A DNA stretch of 64,000 nucleotides from an uncultured Sphingomonas sp. (lineage in GTDB: Bacteria; Pseudomonadota; Alphaproteobacteria; Sphingomonadales; Sphingomonadaceae). The position numbers and the translations under genes are program-made. Positions within the stretch are counted from its first letter, which is position 1. Each line of letters starts with the position of its first letter. Location: the NCBI RefSeq assembly GCF_913774285.1, contig NZ_CAJYHX010000029.1:1-64000 (forward strand), written 5' to 3'. Positions 35,263-43,569 of this stretch are shown in pieces. The notes under the pieces were generated by a model that worked only from the letters and a program-made list of their open reading frames with translations, made no database searches and was not told where the DNA came from.

Positions 35263-36674
35263 TCGATCCCCAGCTCGCCGAGCTTGCGGTAGAGCGTAGA
35301 GCGGCCGATGCCGAGGCGCCGGGCGACTTCGGTCATCCGTCCGCGATAATGGCCGATCGCCAGGCGGATCACATCGGCCTCGATCTCGTCGAGCGGGCGG
35401 AGGTTGCCGTCCGGGCGAAACAACGTGATGCCGCCCATGCCCGAGTTGTTCACCACCGGCCCGGACGTCATCGGCTTGCCCTGCGCGATCTGGGCGATCT
35501 GCGGGAAGTCGTCGCGGGTCAGCCCTTCCTCGTCGCAGAGCACCGCCGCGCGGAACAGCGCGTTCTGCAGCTGGCGGACATTTCCGGGCCAGTCATAGGC
35601 GGTGAGCAGCTGCAGCGCGTCCTCGCTGATGCCGAGCTGGCGGAGACCCGGCTGCTCGGCGATCCGCGCGAGCAGGTGGCGGACGAGCGCAGGGATGTCG
35701 CCGGCGCGTTCGCGCAACGGCGGGATCGTCACCTGGACGACGTTGAGCCGGTAATAGAGGTCCTCGCGGAAGCGCCCCGCTTCAACCTCGGCGAGCAACG
35801 GCACGTTGCTGGCGGCGACGACGCGGACATCGACTTCGCGCGGGTGGCGCGCGCCGAGCGGCTGGATCTCGCCAGTCTGTAGCATGCGCAGCAGCTTGAC
35901 CTGCGCCTCGAGCGGCATTTCGCTGACTTCGTCGAGGAAAATCGTGCTGCCATCGGCGTCCTGCAGGCGGCCGACCTTGCGCTCGAACGCGCCGGTGAAG
36001 GCGCCTTCCTCATGGCCGAACAGCTCCGATTCCACCTGGTTGGCGGGGATCGAACCGCAATTGACGACGATCAGTTCCTTGCGCGCCCGCGGCGAGGCAC
36101 CGTGGATCGCTTCCGCGACAACATGCTTGCCGACGCCGCTCTCGCCTTCGATCAGCACCGGTACGCGGGCGCGGGCGGCCTTGGCCGCAACAGCGAGTGC
36201 GGCGCGGAACTGCGGGGCAGAACCGACGATCTCCGCAAAGCCGAGATTGGCAGTGAGTTTCTCGGTCAGCGGGCGGAGTTCGCCGGCGCTGCTGCCGCCC
36301 ATCGCGCTCTCCAGCGCGGCTAGCAGGCGTTCCGACGCGATCGGCTTCACCAGGAAGTCGCTGGCACCGGCCCGCATCGCGCCGACCGCGGCGGCGACCG
36401 AGCCGTTGGCGGCGAGCACCAGGATCGGCATGTGCGGGCGACGGGCGCGCAGCTCGGCGATCAGGATCGCGGCATCGGCGTCCGAGGCAGGATGGTCGAG
36501 CAGGATCGCGTCGACTGCCAGGCCGTCGGGCGTGCCGAGCGTCGCCAGCGCGCTTTCCGCATCGTCGGCGAAGATCGTCCGCCAGCCACGGCGCGAAGCG
36601 ATCGCGGCGACCAGACGCCGCTGCGCCGGTTCCGAATCGATCAGCAACAGAAGACGTTGCCCGTTGCGCGTCAT
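35247..36674 (-). CDS. Sigma-54-dependent response regulator (NtrC-like)
   Basis: A 475-aa activator in three parts: a receiver-like domain (1 to about 125), an AAA+ ATPase (about 150-380) and a C-terminal Fis-type helix-turn-helix (about 430-470). The ATPase has Walker A GESGVGKH and the sigma-54 contact loop GAFTGA, so it should remodel sigma-54 polymerase. The receiver keeps the phosphoacceptor Asp (about 60) and the Lys in FLVKP, but the acidic pair is reduced (IDSEP) and the Thr/Ser switch position reads AANGS. No histidine kinase is adjacent, and the target genes are unknown. Confidence 0.9.
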   Translation of the reverse strand: MTRNGQRLLLLIDSEPAQRRLVAAIASRRGWRTIFADDAESALATLGTPDGLAVDAILLDHPASDADAAILIAELRARRPHMPILVLAANGSVAAAVGAMRAGASDFLVKPIASERLLAALESAMGGSSAGELRPLTEKLTANLGFAEIVGSAPQFRAALAVAAKAARARVPVLIEGESGVGKHVVAEAIHGASPRARKELIVVNCGSIPANQVESELFGHEEGAFTGAFERKVGRLQDADGSTIFLDEVSEMPLEAQVKLLRMLQTGEIQPLGARHPREVDVRVVAASNVPLLAEVEAGRFREDLYYRLNVVQVTIPPLRERAGDIPALVRHLLARIAEQPGLRQLGISEDALQLLTAYDWPGNVRQLQNALFRAAVLCDEEGLTRDDFPQIAQIAQGKPMTSGPVVNNSGMGGITLFRPDGNLRPLDEIEADVIRLAIGHYRGRMTEVARRLGIGRSTLYRKLGELGIDQTAA

Positions 36675-36834
36675 GCCGACTCCAGTCCCAAATGTCCCGT
36701 TTCGAGCCGCATCGGTTAGACCAGATGCGTAAAGTTCGGCTTAAGCAGGGCCGAAACAGTTCTTTGTGGGGCGGGGTTGAGGCACGCCGGACCAGCGGTA
36801 TAAGACATCGAGCACCTAGGAGAGGAGCGCATCA

Positions 36835-36972
36835 ATGGCTGAAACAGGTGAAAACGCCGGCGAGATCCAGTCGCATGTCGAAACCTTCAATGGTTTCACG
36901 GCTTTGATGAAGTGGGGCACGGTGGCGGTATTCCTCATCGCTGCTTTCGTCGTCTTCCTGATCGCCCGCTGA
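36835..36972 (+). CDS. aa3-type cytochrome c oxidase subunit IV
   Basis: A 45-aa membrane peptide: an acidic N terminus, then SHVETFNGFTALMKWG and one membrane helix ending FLIAR. The length and the TFNGFTxLxKWG pattern match the bacterial aa3-type oxidase subunit IV, a single-helix accessory of the aa3 oxidase. A strong ribosome site (AGGAGAGGAG) precedes the ATG. It lies one base before pntAA, so oxidase subunit IV and the transhydrogenase are cotranscribed; the main aa3 oxidase genes are not in the window. Confidence 0.88.
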   Translation: MAETGENAGEIQSHVETFNGFTALMKWGTVAVFLIAAFVVFLIAR

Positions 36973-36973
36973 C

Positions 36974-38095
36974 GTGAAGATCGCAGTACTCAAGGAAGCG
37001 GCGATTGCCGAACGACGTGTCGCGGCTACGCCCGAAACCGTCAAGAAATTCATTAATTTGAAGGCTTCGGTCGCGGTCGAGTCCGACGCGGGACTTGCTG
37101 CCTCCTACGCCGACGCCGCGTTTCGCGAGGCGGGGGCCACGATCGGCTCGCGAAACGAGGTGCTTGCCGATGCCGATATCGTGCTCGCGGTGCAGGGTCC
37201 CGATCCGGACAGCCTGACCGGCCTGAAGCAGGGCGCGTGGCTCGTCGCCGGGCTCAATCCGTTCGGCGAACGCGCCCGAATCGACCGCTACGCGGCGCTG
37301 GGCCTCGAGGCGCTGGCGATGGAGTTCATGCCGCGCATCACCCGCGCGCAGTCGATGGACATCCTCTCCTCGCAGTCCAACCTCGCCGGCTATAAGGCGG
37401 TGCTCGACGCCGCCGCCGAATATGACCGCGCCTTCCCGATGATGATGACCGCGGCGGGCACGGTGAGCGCCGCCAAGGTGTTCGTGATGGGCGTCGGCGT
37501 CGCCGGCCTCCAGGCGATCGCCACCGCGCGGCGGCTGGGCGCGCAGGTCTCCGCCACCGACGTCCGCTCGGCGACCAAGGAGCAGATCCTGTCGCTCGGC
37601 GCCAAGCCGATCTTCGTCGAGAATGTCGCCGGGATCGAGGGCGAGGGCTCGGGCGGCTATGCCACCGAGATGAGCGACGCCTACAAGGCCGCGCAGGCCG
37701 AACTGGTCTCGTCGCACATCGCCAAGCAGGACATCGTGATCACGACGGCGCTGATCCCCGGTCGTGCCGCGCCGCGGCTGATCAGCGACACGCAGATCGC
37801 GACGATGCGGTCCGGCAGCGTGATCGTCGACTTGGCGGTGGAGCAGGGGGGCAACGTCGAAGGGGCCGTGCCGGGCGAGATCGTCGAGCGCCACGGCGTG
37901 AAGATCGTCGGCCACCGCAACGTGCCCAGCCGGCTGGCGGCGGACAGCTCGGCGCTGTTCGCGCGCAACCTGTTCAACTTCCTCTCGGCCTTCTGGGACA
38001 AGGACGCCGGCAAGCCGGTGCTCGACGAGGAGATCGGTACCGCCGTGCGGGTAACGCAGGGCGGCAAGGTGGTCCACGAGAGGCTGTTGCAATGA
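36974..38095 (+). CDS. pntAA: NAD(P) transhydrogenase subunit alpha, part 1
   Basis: A 373-aa soluble NAD(H)-binding subunit (domain I) of the proton-pumping transhydrogenase. It has the alanine dehydrogenase/PNT N-terminal fold, with KEAAIAERRVAATPETV at the start, the dinucleotide motif GVGVAGLQAI (about 175-184) and DVRSATKEQ following. It begins with GTG at 36974, one base after the coxIV stop. Alphaproteobacteria often split the alpha subunit into two genes; here the second half lies 500 bases away because a DUF559 cassette intervenes. Confidence 0.95.
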   Translation: MKIAVLKEAAIAERRVAATPETVKKFINLKASVAVESDAGLAASYADAAFREAGATIGSRNEVLADADIVLAVQGPDPDSLTGLKQGAWLVAGLNPFGERARIDRYAALGLEALAMEFMPRITRAQSMDILSSQSNLAGYKAVLDAAAEYDRAFPMMMTAAGTVSAAKVFVMGVGVAGLQAIATARRLGAQVSATDVRSATKEQILSLGAKPIFVENVAGIEGEGSGGYATEMSDAYKAAQAELVSSHIAKQDIVITTALIPGRAAPRLISDTQIATMRSGSVIVDLAVEQGGNVEGAVPGEIVERHGVKIVGHRNVPSRLAADSSALFARNLFNFLSAFWDKDAGKPVLDEEIGTAVRVTQGGKVVHERLLQ

Positions 38096-38592
38096 CGCCG
38101 GGGGCGCTCCCCGATCCTCCCCGGCACGGGGAGGGGGACCGCGCGCAGCGCGGTGGAGGGGGAGCGAAGCGGGCGATCCGGCCCGAAGTCGCGATGGCGC
38201 GCCGGCAGCGGCGCGAGCTAAGCCTGCCGGAAGTGCTGTTGTGGCAGCGGCTGCGGCGCAACGCACTCGGCACGCGGGTGCGCCACCAGCACCCGATCGG
38301 ACTCTATGTGGTCGACTTCTACATCGCCGGGCTGCGCCTGGTGATCGAAGTCGATGGGCAGGTACATGCCGCACCCGCAGCGGTAGCTCATGATCGCCGC
38401 AAGGACCGGTTTCTGGCCGACAACGGCTATCGAGTTTTGCGTATCAACGCCGCGGAGATTTTGCAGGACGCTGACGCAGTAGTTGCATCGATCGCGTCCC
38501 TTGCCGGGCTCCCCCTCCACCAGCCTGCGGCTGGTCCCCCTCCCCGTTCCGGGGAGGATCTTTCCGCGCCTCCGCGTGCGGATCAGGAGTAG
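38092..38592 (+). CDS. DUF559 endonuclease-like protein inside the pnt operon
   Basis: A 166-aa open frame. The core (about residues 38-140) is a DUF559 domain, a Vsr/MutH-like nuclease fold: LSLPEVLLWQRLR, then RHQHPIGLYVVDFYI with the likely catalytic Asp, then LVIEVDGQVH and YRVLRINAAEIL. The first 35 and last 25 residues are encoded by flanking repeats and are Pro/Gly-rich. The ATG at 38092 overlaps the pntAA stop and has AGAGG upstream; an ATG at 38194, after the left repeat, would give only the core. No methylase partner is adjacent. It looks like an insertion that kept operon continuity. Confidence 0.8.
   Translation: MTPGALPDPPRHGEGDRAQRGGGGAKRAIRPEVAMARRQRRELSLPEVLLWQRLRRNALGTRVRHQHPIGLYVVDFYIAGLRLVIEVDGQVHAAPAAVAHDRRKDRFLADNGYRVLRINAAEILQDADAVVASIASLAGLPLHQPAAGPPPRSGEDLSAPPRADQE
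38113..38165 (+). repeat. Left 53-bp inverted repeat of the DUF559 cassette
   Basis: The sequence runs from GATCCTCCCC to GGAGGGGGAGC. It folds into two hairpins, CCTCCCCG-GCA-CGGGGAGG and ACCGCGC-GCA-GCGCGGT, and is 46/53 identical to the reverse complement of 38508-38560. Confidence 0.85.
38508..38560 (-). repeat. Right 53-bp inverted repeat of the DUF559 cassette
   Basis: Mirror copy of 38113-38165. Six of the seven mismatches lie in one stem and keep pairing: ACCGCGC/GCGCGGT in the left copy becomes ACCAGCC/GGCTGGT here. It lies within the 3' end of the DUF559 reading frame. Confidence 0.85.
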
Positions 38593-38595
38593 ATC

Positions 38596-38889
38596 ATGGA
38601 CTTCATCTCGATCCTCTCGGTTTTCGTGCTGGCCTGCTTCGTCGGCTATTATGTCGTCTGGTCGGTCACGCCGGCGCTGCACACGCCGCTGATGGCGGTG
38701 ACCAACGCCATTTCCTCGGTGATCATTGTCGGCGCGCTGATCGCCGCTGCCGCCGGTAGCCTGGGGAGCGCGGGCGAGACCTCGAAATGGCTCGGCCTCG
38801 TCGCGGTGGTGCTGGCCAGCATCAACATCTTCGGAGGGTTCGCGGTGACCGCGCGGATGCTCGCCATGTACAAGAAGAAGGCCCGCTGA
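38596..38889 (+). CDS. pntAB: NAD(P) transhydrogenase subunit alpha, part 2
   Basis: A 97-aa membrane subunit with four helices, the alpha-side share of the proton channel (domain II). VTNAISSVIIVGALIA and GGFAVTARMLAMYKKK are family hallmarks. It starts 3 bases after the DUF559 frame ends and has GATCAGGAG as ribosome site. It assembles with PntAA and PntB in the inner membrane. Confidence 0.94.
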   Translation: MDFISILSVFVLACFVGYYVVWSVTPALHTPLMAVTNAISSVIIVGALIAAAAGSLGSAGETSKWLGLVAVVLASINIFGGFAVTARMLAMYKKKAR

Positions 38890-38891
38890 GC

Positions 38892-40367
38892 ATGGAGAGC
38901 ATCGCGCAAAATCCCTGGGCGGCACTCGCCTATCTCGTCGCCGGCGTCTGCTTCATCCTCGCCCTGCGCGGGCTGTCGAGCCCCGCCACCAGCCAGCGCG
39001 GCAACCGCGCCGGCATGATCGGCATGACGATCGCCGTCATCACCACGCTCGCCACCCATGTCCCGCGCATCGCGCCGCCCTGCCCGACGGGCGCGATCTG
39101 CGAAAATTACGGCACGCCGGTGCTCGACACGCTGACGCTGGTCGAGCTGCTCGCCGCGATCGGCATCGGCGCCGCGATCGGCATCGTCACGGCACGCCGG
39201 ATCGCGATGACCGCGATGCCCCAGCTCGTCGCCGCCTTCCACTCGCTGGTCGGCCTGGCCGCGGTGCTCGTCGCGGGCGCGGCCTTCCTCAATCCCGGCG
39301 CGTTCGGCATCGCCAGCGACGGCGTGATCTTCCTCCAGAGCCGCATCGAGATGGGGCTGGGCGTCGCGATCGGCGCGATCACCTTCTCCGGATCGGTGAT
39401 CGCCTTCCTCAAGCTCAACGGCAATATGGGCGGCAAGCCGATCCTGCTGCCCGGCCGCCATGTGATCAATCTCGGCGTGCTCGCCGCGATCCTGGGCCTG
39501 ATCGCCTACTTTACCCAGGACCAGAGCCCCTGGATCTTCTGGACGGTGACGGCGCTCAGCTTCGCCATCGGCTTCCTGCTGATCATCCCGATCGGCGGGG
39601 CGGACATGCCGGTCGTGGTGTCGATGCTCAACAGCTATTCGGGCTGGGCGGCGGCGGCGATGGGCTTCACGCTGCACAATTCGGCGATGATCATCACCGG
39701 CGCGCTGGTCGGCAGCTCGGGCGCGATCCTCAGCTACATCATGTGCCGCGCGATGAACCGCAGCTTCCTCAGCGTGATCGCGGGCGGCTTCGGCGGCGAT
39801 GTCGGCGGGGGAGCAAGCGGCGCGGCGGCGGTCGACCGGCCGTGGAAGCGCGGCTCGGCCGAGGACGCGGCGTTCCTGATGAGCCAGGCCGAGCAGGTGA
39901 TCATCGTCCCCGGCTACGGCATGGCGGTGGCGCAGGCCCAGCATGTGCTGCGCGAGATGGCCGACAAGCTCAAGGCGCATGGCGTGCGGGTTAAATATGC
40001 GATCCACCCGGTCGCGGGCCGCATGCCGGGGCACATGAACGTGCTGCTCGCCGAGGCGAACGTGCCCTATGACGAGGTGTTCGAGCTGGAGGACATCAAC
40101 TCCGAATTCGCCCAGACCGATGTCGCCTTCGTGATCGGCGCCAACGACGTGACCAACCCCGCCGCCAAGACCGACAAGTCGTCGCCGATCTACGGCATGC
40201 CGGTGCTCGACGTGGAGAAGGCCAAGACCGTGCTGTTCATCAAGCGCAGCATGGGCGGCGTCGGCTATGCGGGCGTCGACAACGAGCTTTTCTACCGCGA
40301 CAACACGATGATGCTGCTCGCCGATGCTAAGAAGATGGTGGAAGAAATCGTCAAGTCGCTGGACTGA
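38892..40367 (+). CDS. pntB: NAD(P) transhydrogenase subunit beta
   Basis: A 491-aa subunit with eight or nine membrane helices followed by the NADP(H)-binding domain III. Features include the proton-channel helix AFHSLVGLAAVLVAGAA, the NADP site GYGMAVAQAQH (about 340), HPVAGRMPGHMNVLLAEA and GANDVTNPAA. It couples proton entry to NADPH formation, which feeds biosynthesis and glutathione reduction. The ATG at 38892 lies 2 bases after pntAB. Confidence 0.96.
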   Translation: MESIAQNPWAALAYLVAGVCFILALRGLSSPATSQRGNRAGMIGMTIAVITTLATHVPRIAPPCPTGAICENYGTPVLDTLTLVELLAAIGIGAAIGIVTARRIAMTAMPQLVAAFHSLVGLAAVLVAGAAFLNPGAFGIASDGVIFLQSRIEMGLGVAIGAITFSGSVIAFLKLNGNMGGKPILLPGRHVINLGVLAAILGLIAYFTQDQSPWIFWTVTALSFAIGFLLIIPIGGADMPVVVSMLNSYSGWAAAAMGFTLHNSAMIITGALVGSSGAILSYIMCRAMNRSFLSVIAGGFGGDVGGGASGAAAVDRPWKRGSAEDAAFLMSQAEQVIIVPGYGMAVAQAQHVLREMADKLKAHGVRVKYAIHPVAGRMPGHMNVLLAEANVPYDEVFELEDINSEFAQTDVAFVIGANDVTNPAAKTDKSSPIYGMPVLDVEKAKTVLFIKRSMGGVGYAGVDNELFYRDNTMMLLADAKKMVEEIVKSLD

Positions 40368-40379
40368 TCGGGGGATGGG

Positions 40380-41255
40380 GTGGTCGGATCGATCCTGGGC
40401 GGCGCGTTCCGCCTGTTGCGGCAGCATCCGCTTTCGGTGCTGGTCTGGGCGATCCTCTACCTGGTCGGCGTCTTCGCGATCGGGCTGCTGCGGATCCTGA
40501 TCGCGCCCGCTGACCCGGCGAACATCGCGGGTGCGATCGGTGCGGGGCTGCTCAGCCAGGGGCTGGCGCTCGCCCTCGTTGCGGTGCTGGTCACGGCGGC
40601 GACCCGCGCGACGCTCCACCCCTACAAGCGCGGCGCCTGCTATCTGCGGCTCGGCGCGAACGAACTGCGCGTGTTCGCGCTGCTGGTGCTGCTGACCATC
40701 GCCACCCTGGTGGTGACCTTCCTGCTGACGCTCGCCAACGGCTTGCTGCTGGGCCTGCTGGGCTGGCTCGTTCCCGCGACGGCGACCGGCTGGCTCGGTG
40801 CCGCGCTGCTGCTGGCGGAGCTGGCGGGGCTGATCTTCGTGCAGGTGCGCCTCTCGATCGCGCTGCCGCTCACCTATCTCTACGAGACGATCACCGTCGA
40901 CGAGGCCTGGGCGCAATCGCGCGGGCATTTCTGGTCGATCTTCGGTGCCTTCGCGCTGCTGGGGCTGCTGATCGCGCTGGCCGGACTGGTGCTGCTCGCC
41001 CTCTTCTTCCTACCGATCCTGGCGACGCTCGGCCAGACCGGTGCCAACGTCCAGGCGCTGATGGAAACGGTACTCATGATCGTGCTCGCCGCAAAGAACT
41101 TGCCGGCGGCTTCCCAGCTGCTGCTGGTCTCCGGCATGCTCGCGCTGGTAGCGCTGGGCTTCGTTCTGATGACCGCGACTCTTGCTAGTGCGGCGCGGAC
41201 CATGCTGGGATTGCAGGACGGGCAGATCGAGGATTTGCGGCGCGCGCGCGGATAG
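40380..41255 (+). CDS. Polytopic membrane protein of unknown function
   Basis: A 291-aa protein with six broad hydrophobic segments and a conserved-looking LYETITVDEAWAQSRGHFW loop that recalls glycerophosphoryl diester phosphodiesterase-type membrane domains and YciC-like proteins. It has no catalytic motif. The start is GTG at 40380, 12 bases after pntB, so it is probably the last gene of the pnt operon. Its role is unknown. Confidence 0.75.
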   Translation: MVGSILGGAFRLLRQHPLSVLVWAILYLVGVFAIGLLRILIAPADPANIAGAIGAGLLSQGLALALVAVLVTAATRATLHPYKRGACYLRLGANELRVFALLVLLTIATLVVTFLLTLANGLLLGLLGWLVPATATGWLGAALLLAELAGLIFVQVRLSIALPLTYLYETITVDEAWAQSRGHFWSIFGAFALLGLLIALAGLVLLALFFLPILATLGQTGANVQALMETVLMIVLAAKNLPAASQLLLVSGMLALVALGFVLMTATLASAARTMLGLQDGQIEDLRRARG

Positions 41256-41269
41256 TTCCCGGCTCTTTG

Positions 41270-41347
41270 CTCCACTTCGGAGAAACCACGCAATCATGCT
41301 GCCAAAACGCTCCGATTTGGAGTAAACCAGACTCCGCCATTTCGGAG
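41270..41347. promoter_or_regulatory. Three inverted-repeat boxes upstream of the MarR-type gene
   Basis: Three short palindromes of one family lie in a row: CTCC-ACTTC-GGAG at 41270-41282, CTCC-GATTT-GGAG at 41310-41322, and CTCCG-CCATTT-CGGAG at 41332-41347. They fill the space before the MarR-type regulator gene and are likely its own operators. Confidence 0.6.
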
Positions 41348-41382
41348 CGATACGGCATTTGTTGGGGAACAGATGTCGAACC

Positions 41383-42345
41383 ATGGGGGCAGACATGTAC
41401 GAGGCAATTGGGGCCGGGGGGCTCGATAGCATTTCCTACGACATCGCGGTGGATGTCGCGCAGATCGTCGCGGGGTCGCCGGCGGGCGCGGCGGCGGCGG
41501 CGCGCATCGTGACGGCGGCGGGACTGCGCGCCCGCCTGCCCGTCGACGCCGATGCGGCGCTGCATACGGAGACGCTGCTGGACGGCGCACAGCTGCTGCT
41601 GCTCGAGGGCGAAGGGGTGGCGCCGGCGCTGCTCGATCCTTTGCTGGCCCGCCTGGGGGCGATGGCCGAGGCGCGCGGCGTGCCGCTGATCGCCACCGTC
41701 ACGCCCGAGCAGATCGACGCAGCCGTGGGATTGCTGCCCGATTCGGCGGTGCTGCAATGCGCGCCGAGCGACACCGACCGGCTCGGCGCCATCCTCTCCA
41801 CCCACCGGGCGCCGGTGGCACGGCTGCACGACGGGATGCGCGACCAGGAGACGATGCGCATCCGGCGCTTCCACGAGGAAGTGGCGCGGATCGCCGACTC
41901 GCTGTCGCGCCTCACCCGCAGCGAGGTGCTCGAACGACCCGCCGGTGTGCGCAACGAATCGATGGCCTTTCGGATGGACAGCGCCAGCGACACCGTCGAG
42001 ACCGACGCGGCCGAGGTCCGCCGGGTGATCCGCGCACGGCGGATGCGCGCGGATTTCTTCGAGGGCGATCTGTTCGCCGATCCCGCCTGGGACATGCTGC
42101 TCGATCTCTACGCGGCCGAGCTCGAGCATCGCCAGATCTCGGTCTCCAGCCTGTGCATCGCAGCAGCCGTGCCGCCGACCACCGCGTTGCGCTGGATCGG
42201 CACGCTCAACGAGGCGGGGCTGTTCGACCGCAAGGCCGATCCCAGCGACCGCCGCCGCGCCTATATCGCGCTGAGCGAGCGCGCGCGGCGGGGGATGGAG
42301 CGCTATATCGCGGCGGTGAAGCGGGCGGGACTTTCGCTCGTTTGA
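41383..42345 (+). CDS. MarR-type winged-helix regulator with N-terminal receiver-like region
   Basis: A 320-aa protein. The first 130 residues have an alternating alpha/beta pattern with LLLLEGEGVAP and VPLIATVTPEQ, like a receiver without a clear phosphoacceptor. A helical linker follows (about 150-185), and the C-terminal third is a MarR winged helix: ISVSSLCIAAAVPPTTALRW for the recognition region, then KADPSDRRRAYIALSERARR, the wing typical of MarR. The ATG at 41383 is used; another at 41395 is possible. It probably binds the three CTCC..GGAG boxes just upstream. Confidence 0.82.
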   Translation: MGADMYEAIGAGGLDSISYDIAVDVAQIVAGSPAGAAAAARIVTAAGLRARLPVDADAALHTETLLDGAQLLLLEGEGVAPALLDPLLARLGAMAEARGVPLIATVTPEQIDAAVGLLPDSAVLQCAPSDTDRLGAILSTHRAPVARLHDGMRDQETMRIRRFHEEVARIADSLSRLTRSEVLERPAGVRNESMAFRMDSASDTVETDAAEVRRVIRARRMRADFFEGDLFADPAWDMLLDLYAAELEHRQISVSSLCIAAAVPPTTALRWIGTLNEAGLFDRKADPSDRRRAYIALSERARRGMERYIAAVKRAGLSLV

Positions 42346-42407
42346 GGGCTTGCCCTTCGCGCGCAGCTTTGGCATCGGCGTCCAACGCAGACGCCGTCGG
42401 CGCGCGC

Positions 42408-42445
42408 GGGCGGTTAGCTCAGTTGGTAGAGCATCTCGTTTACAC
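42408..42445 (+). pseudogene. 5' half of a tRNA-Val (TAC) gene cut by the prophage
   Basis: GGGCGGTTAGCTC and the following bases match the 5' half of tRNA-Val: acceptor strand, D arm, anticodon stem TCTCG and anticodon loop TTTACAC. After the last loop base the sequence departs: GGCGAGCACCC replaces the expected CGAGA stem, variable loop, T arm and CCA end. The gene therefore ends exactly at the end of the anticodon loop, 36 bases before the integrase stop. The 3' half is not in the window. Confidence 0.8.
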
Positions 42446-42480
42446 GGCGAGCACCCAGGCGCCTGAACCCCGCAGAAATC

Positions 42481-43569
42481 CTAACTTTTTCGGGCGGCTT
42501 CCGAGGTGGGTTCGGGGATAGTTCGGGACTCCGATGCATCCAAGGCGTTTCGGACGTCCTCATCGAGCACGTGAGCGTAGCGCAGCGTCGTCTTGATGTT
42601 CCGGTGCTTGAGCGCTTCCTTCGCGGCTGCCAACGAACCCGTCGCGCGCACGATGCGCGTGCCTCGGGTGTGGCGCAGATCGTGGAAGCGAAATCCATCG
42701 ATCTCCGCGTCGACCTTCGCCGCGGCGAATGCGCCGCGCAGCGCGGTCTTGGTCATCGGATAGCGCTCGCCCTTCTTCCTGGCGGGATGCTTCCGTCCCT
42801 TCTTGTCGACCACCTCGGACTTGTTAGCCTGGGCGACGTAGGTGAAGACGAACGGCCCAACCTTCGGCTGGTTGGCGATGATCGCGATGAGCGTGGCGGT
42901 GAGCGGCCGGCGCACGATGTCGCCGCCCTTGATCCGGGTTTGCGCAGTTCGGCTGTGCATGTCGATATCAGACCAGCGCAGCCCGATCACCTCGGCCTGG
43001 CGCCAGCCCGATTTGAGCGCAAAGTCGCAGACGTCGACCAGATCCGCGCGGAGCGCATCGAACAGGCGGGGTTCTTCATCCAGCGTCAGCTCGCGCGGCG
43101 GGCGCTCGGCAACTCGCAGGAAGAGGCTTGTCCAGCGCGGCATATCTCCGACGTCGAAGCCGGCATCATCGGCGCGGCGCCATACGGCGCGGAGCGTCTC
43201 GATCTCGCGGTTGATCGTCGCGTTGGAGCGCGTTGCGCGCCGGCCGGCGAAGTGTCGCTGCAGCTCGAGCTGCGAAATCTCCTTGAGAAGCTTCCCGCCG
43301 CCGAGCCCGTCGATCGCCGATTGCAGGATGTATCGGGTCGTCTGCCAGCTCGGCTGCGTCTCCGCGTGATCTTGGTAGAGGCCGCACGCCAGATCCACGC
43401 TGATCGGCTCGCGCTCCCGGATCTGCAGGATCGCGTCGCTGCGAACGCGCGCCTCGAAGGCTAGCGCTTCGCGCTTCGTTTTGAGCCCTGTCGAGCCGTG
43501 AAAGCGACTACCTTTCCAGACGAAGTCGTAGTGGTAGTAGGGCGACTTACCCGGTTTGTAGACTGACAT
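42481..43569 (-). CDS. int: Phage tyrosine integrase
   Basis: A 362-aa tyrosine recombinase that inserts and excises the prophage. An N-terminal AP2-like arm-binding domain (YHYDFVWKGSRFHGSTGLKT) precedes a SAM-like core-binding region and the catalytic domain. Catalytic residues are visible in SGWRQAEVIGLRW (Arg I), FHDLRHTRGT (His-x-x-Arg) and TLRYAHV (nucleophile Tyr). Its stop lies 36 bases from the broken tRNA-Val, as expected for an integrase beside its attachment site. Confidence 0.95.
   Translation of the reverse strand: MSVYKPGKSPYYHYDFVWKGSRFHGSTGLKTKREALAFEARVRSDAILQIREREPISVDLACGLYQDHAETQPSWQTTRYILQSAIDGLGGGKLLKEISQLELQRHFAGRRATRSNATINREIETLRAVWRRADDAGFDVGDMPRWTSLFLRVAERPPRELTLDEEPRLFDALRADLVDVCDFALKSGWRQAEVIGLRWSDIDMHSRTAQTRIKGGDIVRRPLTATLIAIIANQPKVGPFVFTYVAQANKSEVVDKKGRKHPARKKGERYPMTKTALRGAFAAAKVDAEIDGFRFHDLRHTRGTRIVRATGSLAAAKEALKHRNIKTTLRYAHVLDEDVRNALDASESRTIPEPTSEAARKS

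Noticed and set aside
38649..40928. A 759-codon open frame on the minus strand opposite pntAB/pntB
   Set aside because: The product is His/Arg/Asp/Gln-rich with no domain, and the opposite strand encodes well-known transhydrogenase subunits. Long antisense frames are expected in GC-rich genes.
42408..42483. An intact tRNA-Val gene
   Set aside because: Bases after the anticodon loop do not form the anticodon stem, T arm or acceptor end.
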